Below are positions 63,910 through 64,000 of a DNA stretch of 64,000 nucleotides, one piece after another. A program made the position numbers and the translations under genes. The stretch comes from Semisulcospira habei (taxonomy: Eukaryota; Mollusca; Gastropoda; Semisulcospiridae), in the NCBI GenBank assembly GCA_036245525.1, contig BTPG01000005.1, positions 120,798,417 to 120,862,416 of the forward strand. The letters run 5' to 3'. The notes under the pieces are model-generated. The model was given only the letters and a program-made list of their open reading frames with translations. It was not told the origin of the DNA and made no database searches. The number at the start of each line of letters is the position of its first letter. The first letter of the stretch is position 1.

Positions 63910-64000
63910 CTGCGCAATAAAAACAGGTAACCCCGAGCATTTGAGGAAGAAGAAGGAAAAGAGGTAACCTAAACACTTTCAGCTCCCTGTCAAAATTGGG

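Overview
This is animal (eukaryotic) nuclear DNA. It has spliced exons with canonical GT..AG borders, long repeat-filled non-coding stretches, many microsatellites, several clades of non-LTR retrotransposon, a Ty3/Gypsy-type LTR element, a Tc1-like DNA transposon and tRNA-derived SINEs. The repeat mix suggests an invertebrate, probably a marine mollusc and perhaps a gastropod. That assignment is inference from repeat style; no marker gene in the window fixes the species.

Host genes are sparse. The clearest is the 3' end of EIF2D (eukaryotic translation initiation factor 2D) on the minus strand. Four exons (63909-63817, 63349-63229, 59737-59581, 59199-59129) join in phase and encode the C-terminal SUI1-type domain. 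Its introns hold a 5'-truncated LINE, a SINE and three hairpin elements. A second likely gene starts on the plus strand at 12887 (71 codons of first exon, nuclear-localisation-like N terminus). Its exon/intron border has been split by a complete LTR retrotransposon (13103-18186) with perfect 5-bp target duplications. Weaker exon candidates lie at 50620-50640 (minus) and 42484-42720 (plus).

Layout. 0-6.6 kb: hairpin elements. 6.6-10.85 kb: decayed I-clade-like LINE (endonuclease, RT, RNase H). 10.85-12.8 kb: no gene seen. 12.8-18.2 kb: host exon plus gag-protease LTR element. 18.2-27.8 kb: hairpin elements, an L2/CR1-like LINE fragment and AT-rich sequence. 27.8-31.9 kb: nearly full-length L2/CR1-like LINE inside a hairpin. 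32-39 kb: many hairpin families and a SINE. 39.5-41.45 kb: Tc1-like transposon with a nested insert. 42-50 kb: hairpins and an element with long inverted repeats. 51.2-52.3 kb: unusual S-M-S-M-S-S array flanked by 9-bp direct repeats. 54.5-59 kb: foldback-like element with arms of about 1.07 kb, again inside a hairpin. 59-64 kb: EIF2D.

The dominant feature is dozens of short, almost perfect palindromes (60-205 bp) in at least eight sequence families. Four families (called A-D here) sit in, or look derived from, mini-elements bounded by TTAA and a short inverted repeat beginning roughly CYCNTT. This resembles piggyBac-type MITEs. They nest with one another, share TTAA sites, and are repeatedly the place where larger transposons have landed. 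Hairpin family letters (A-H) are labels used only in this report.
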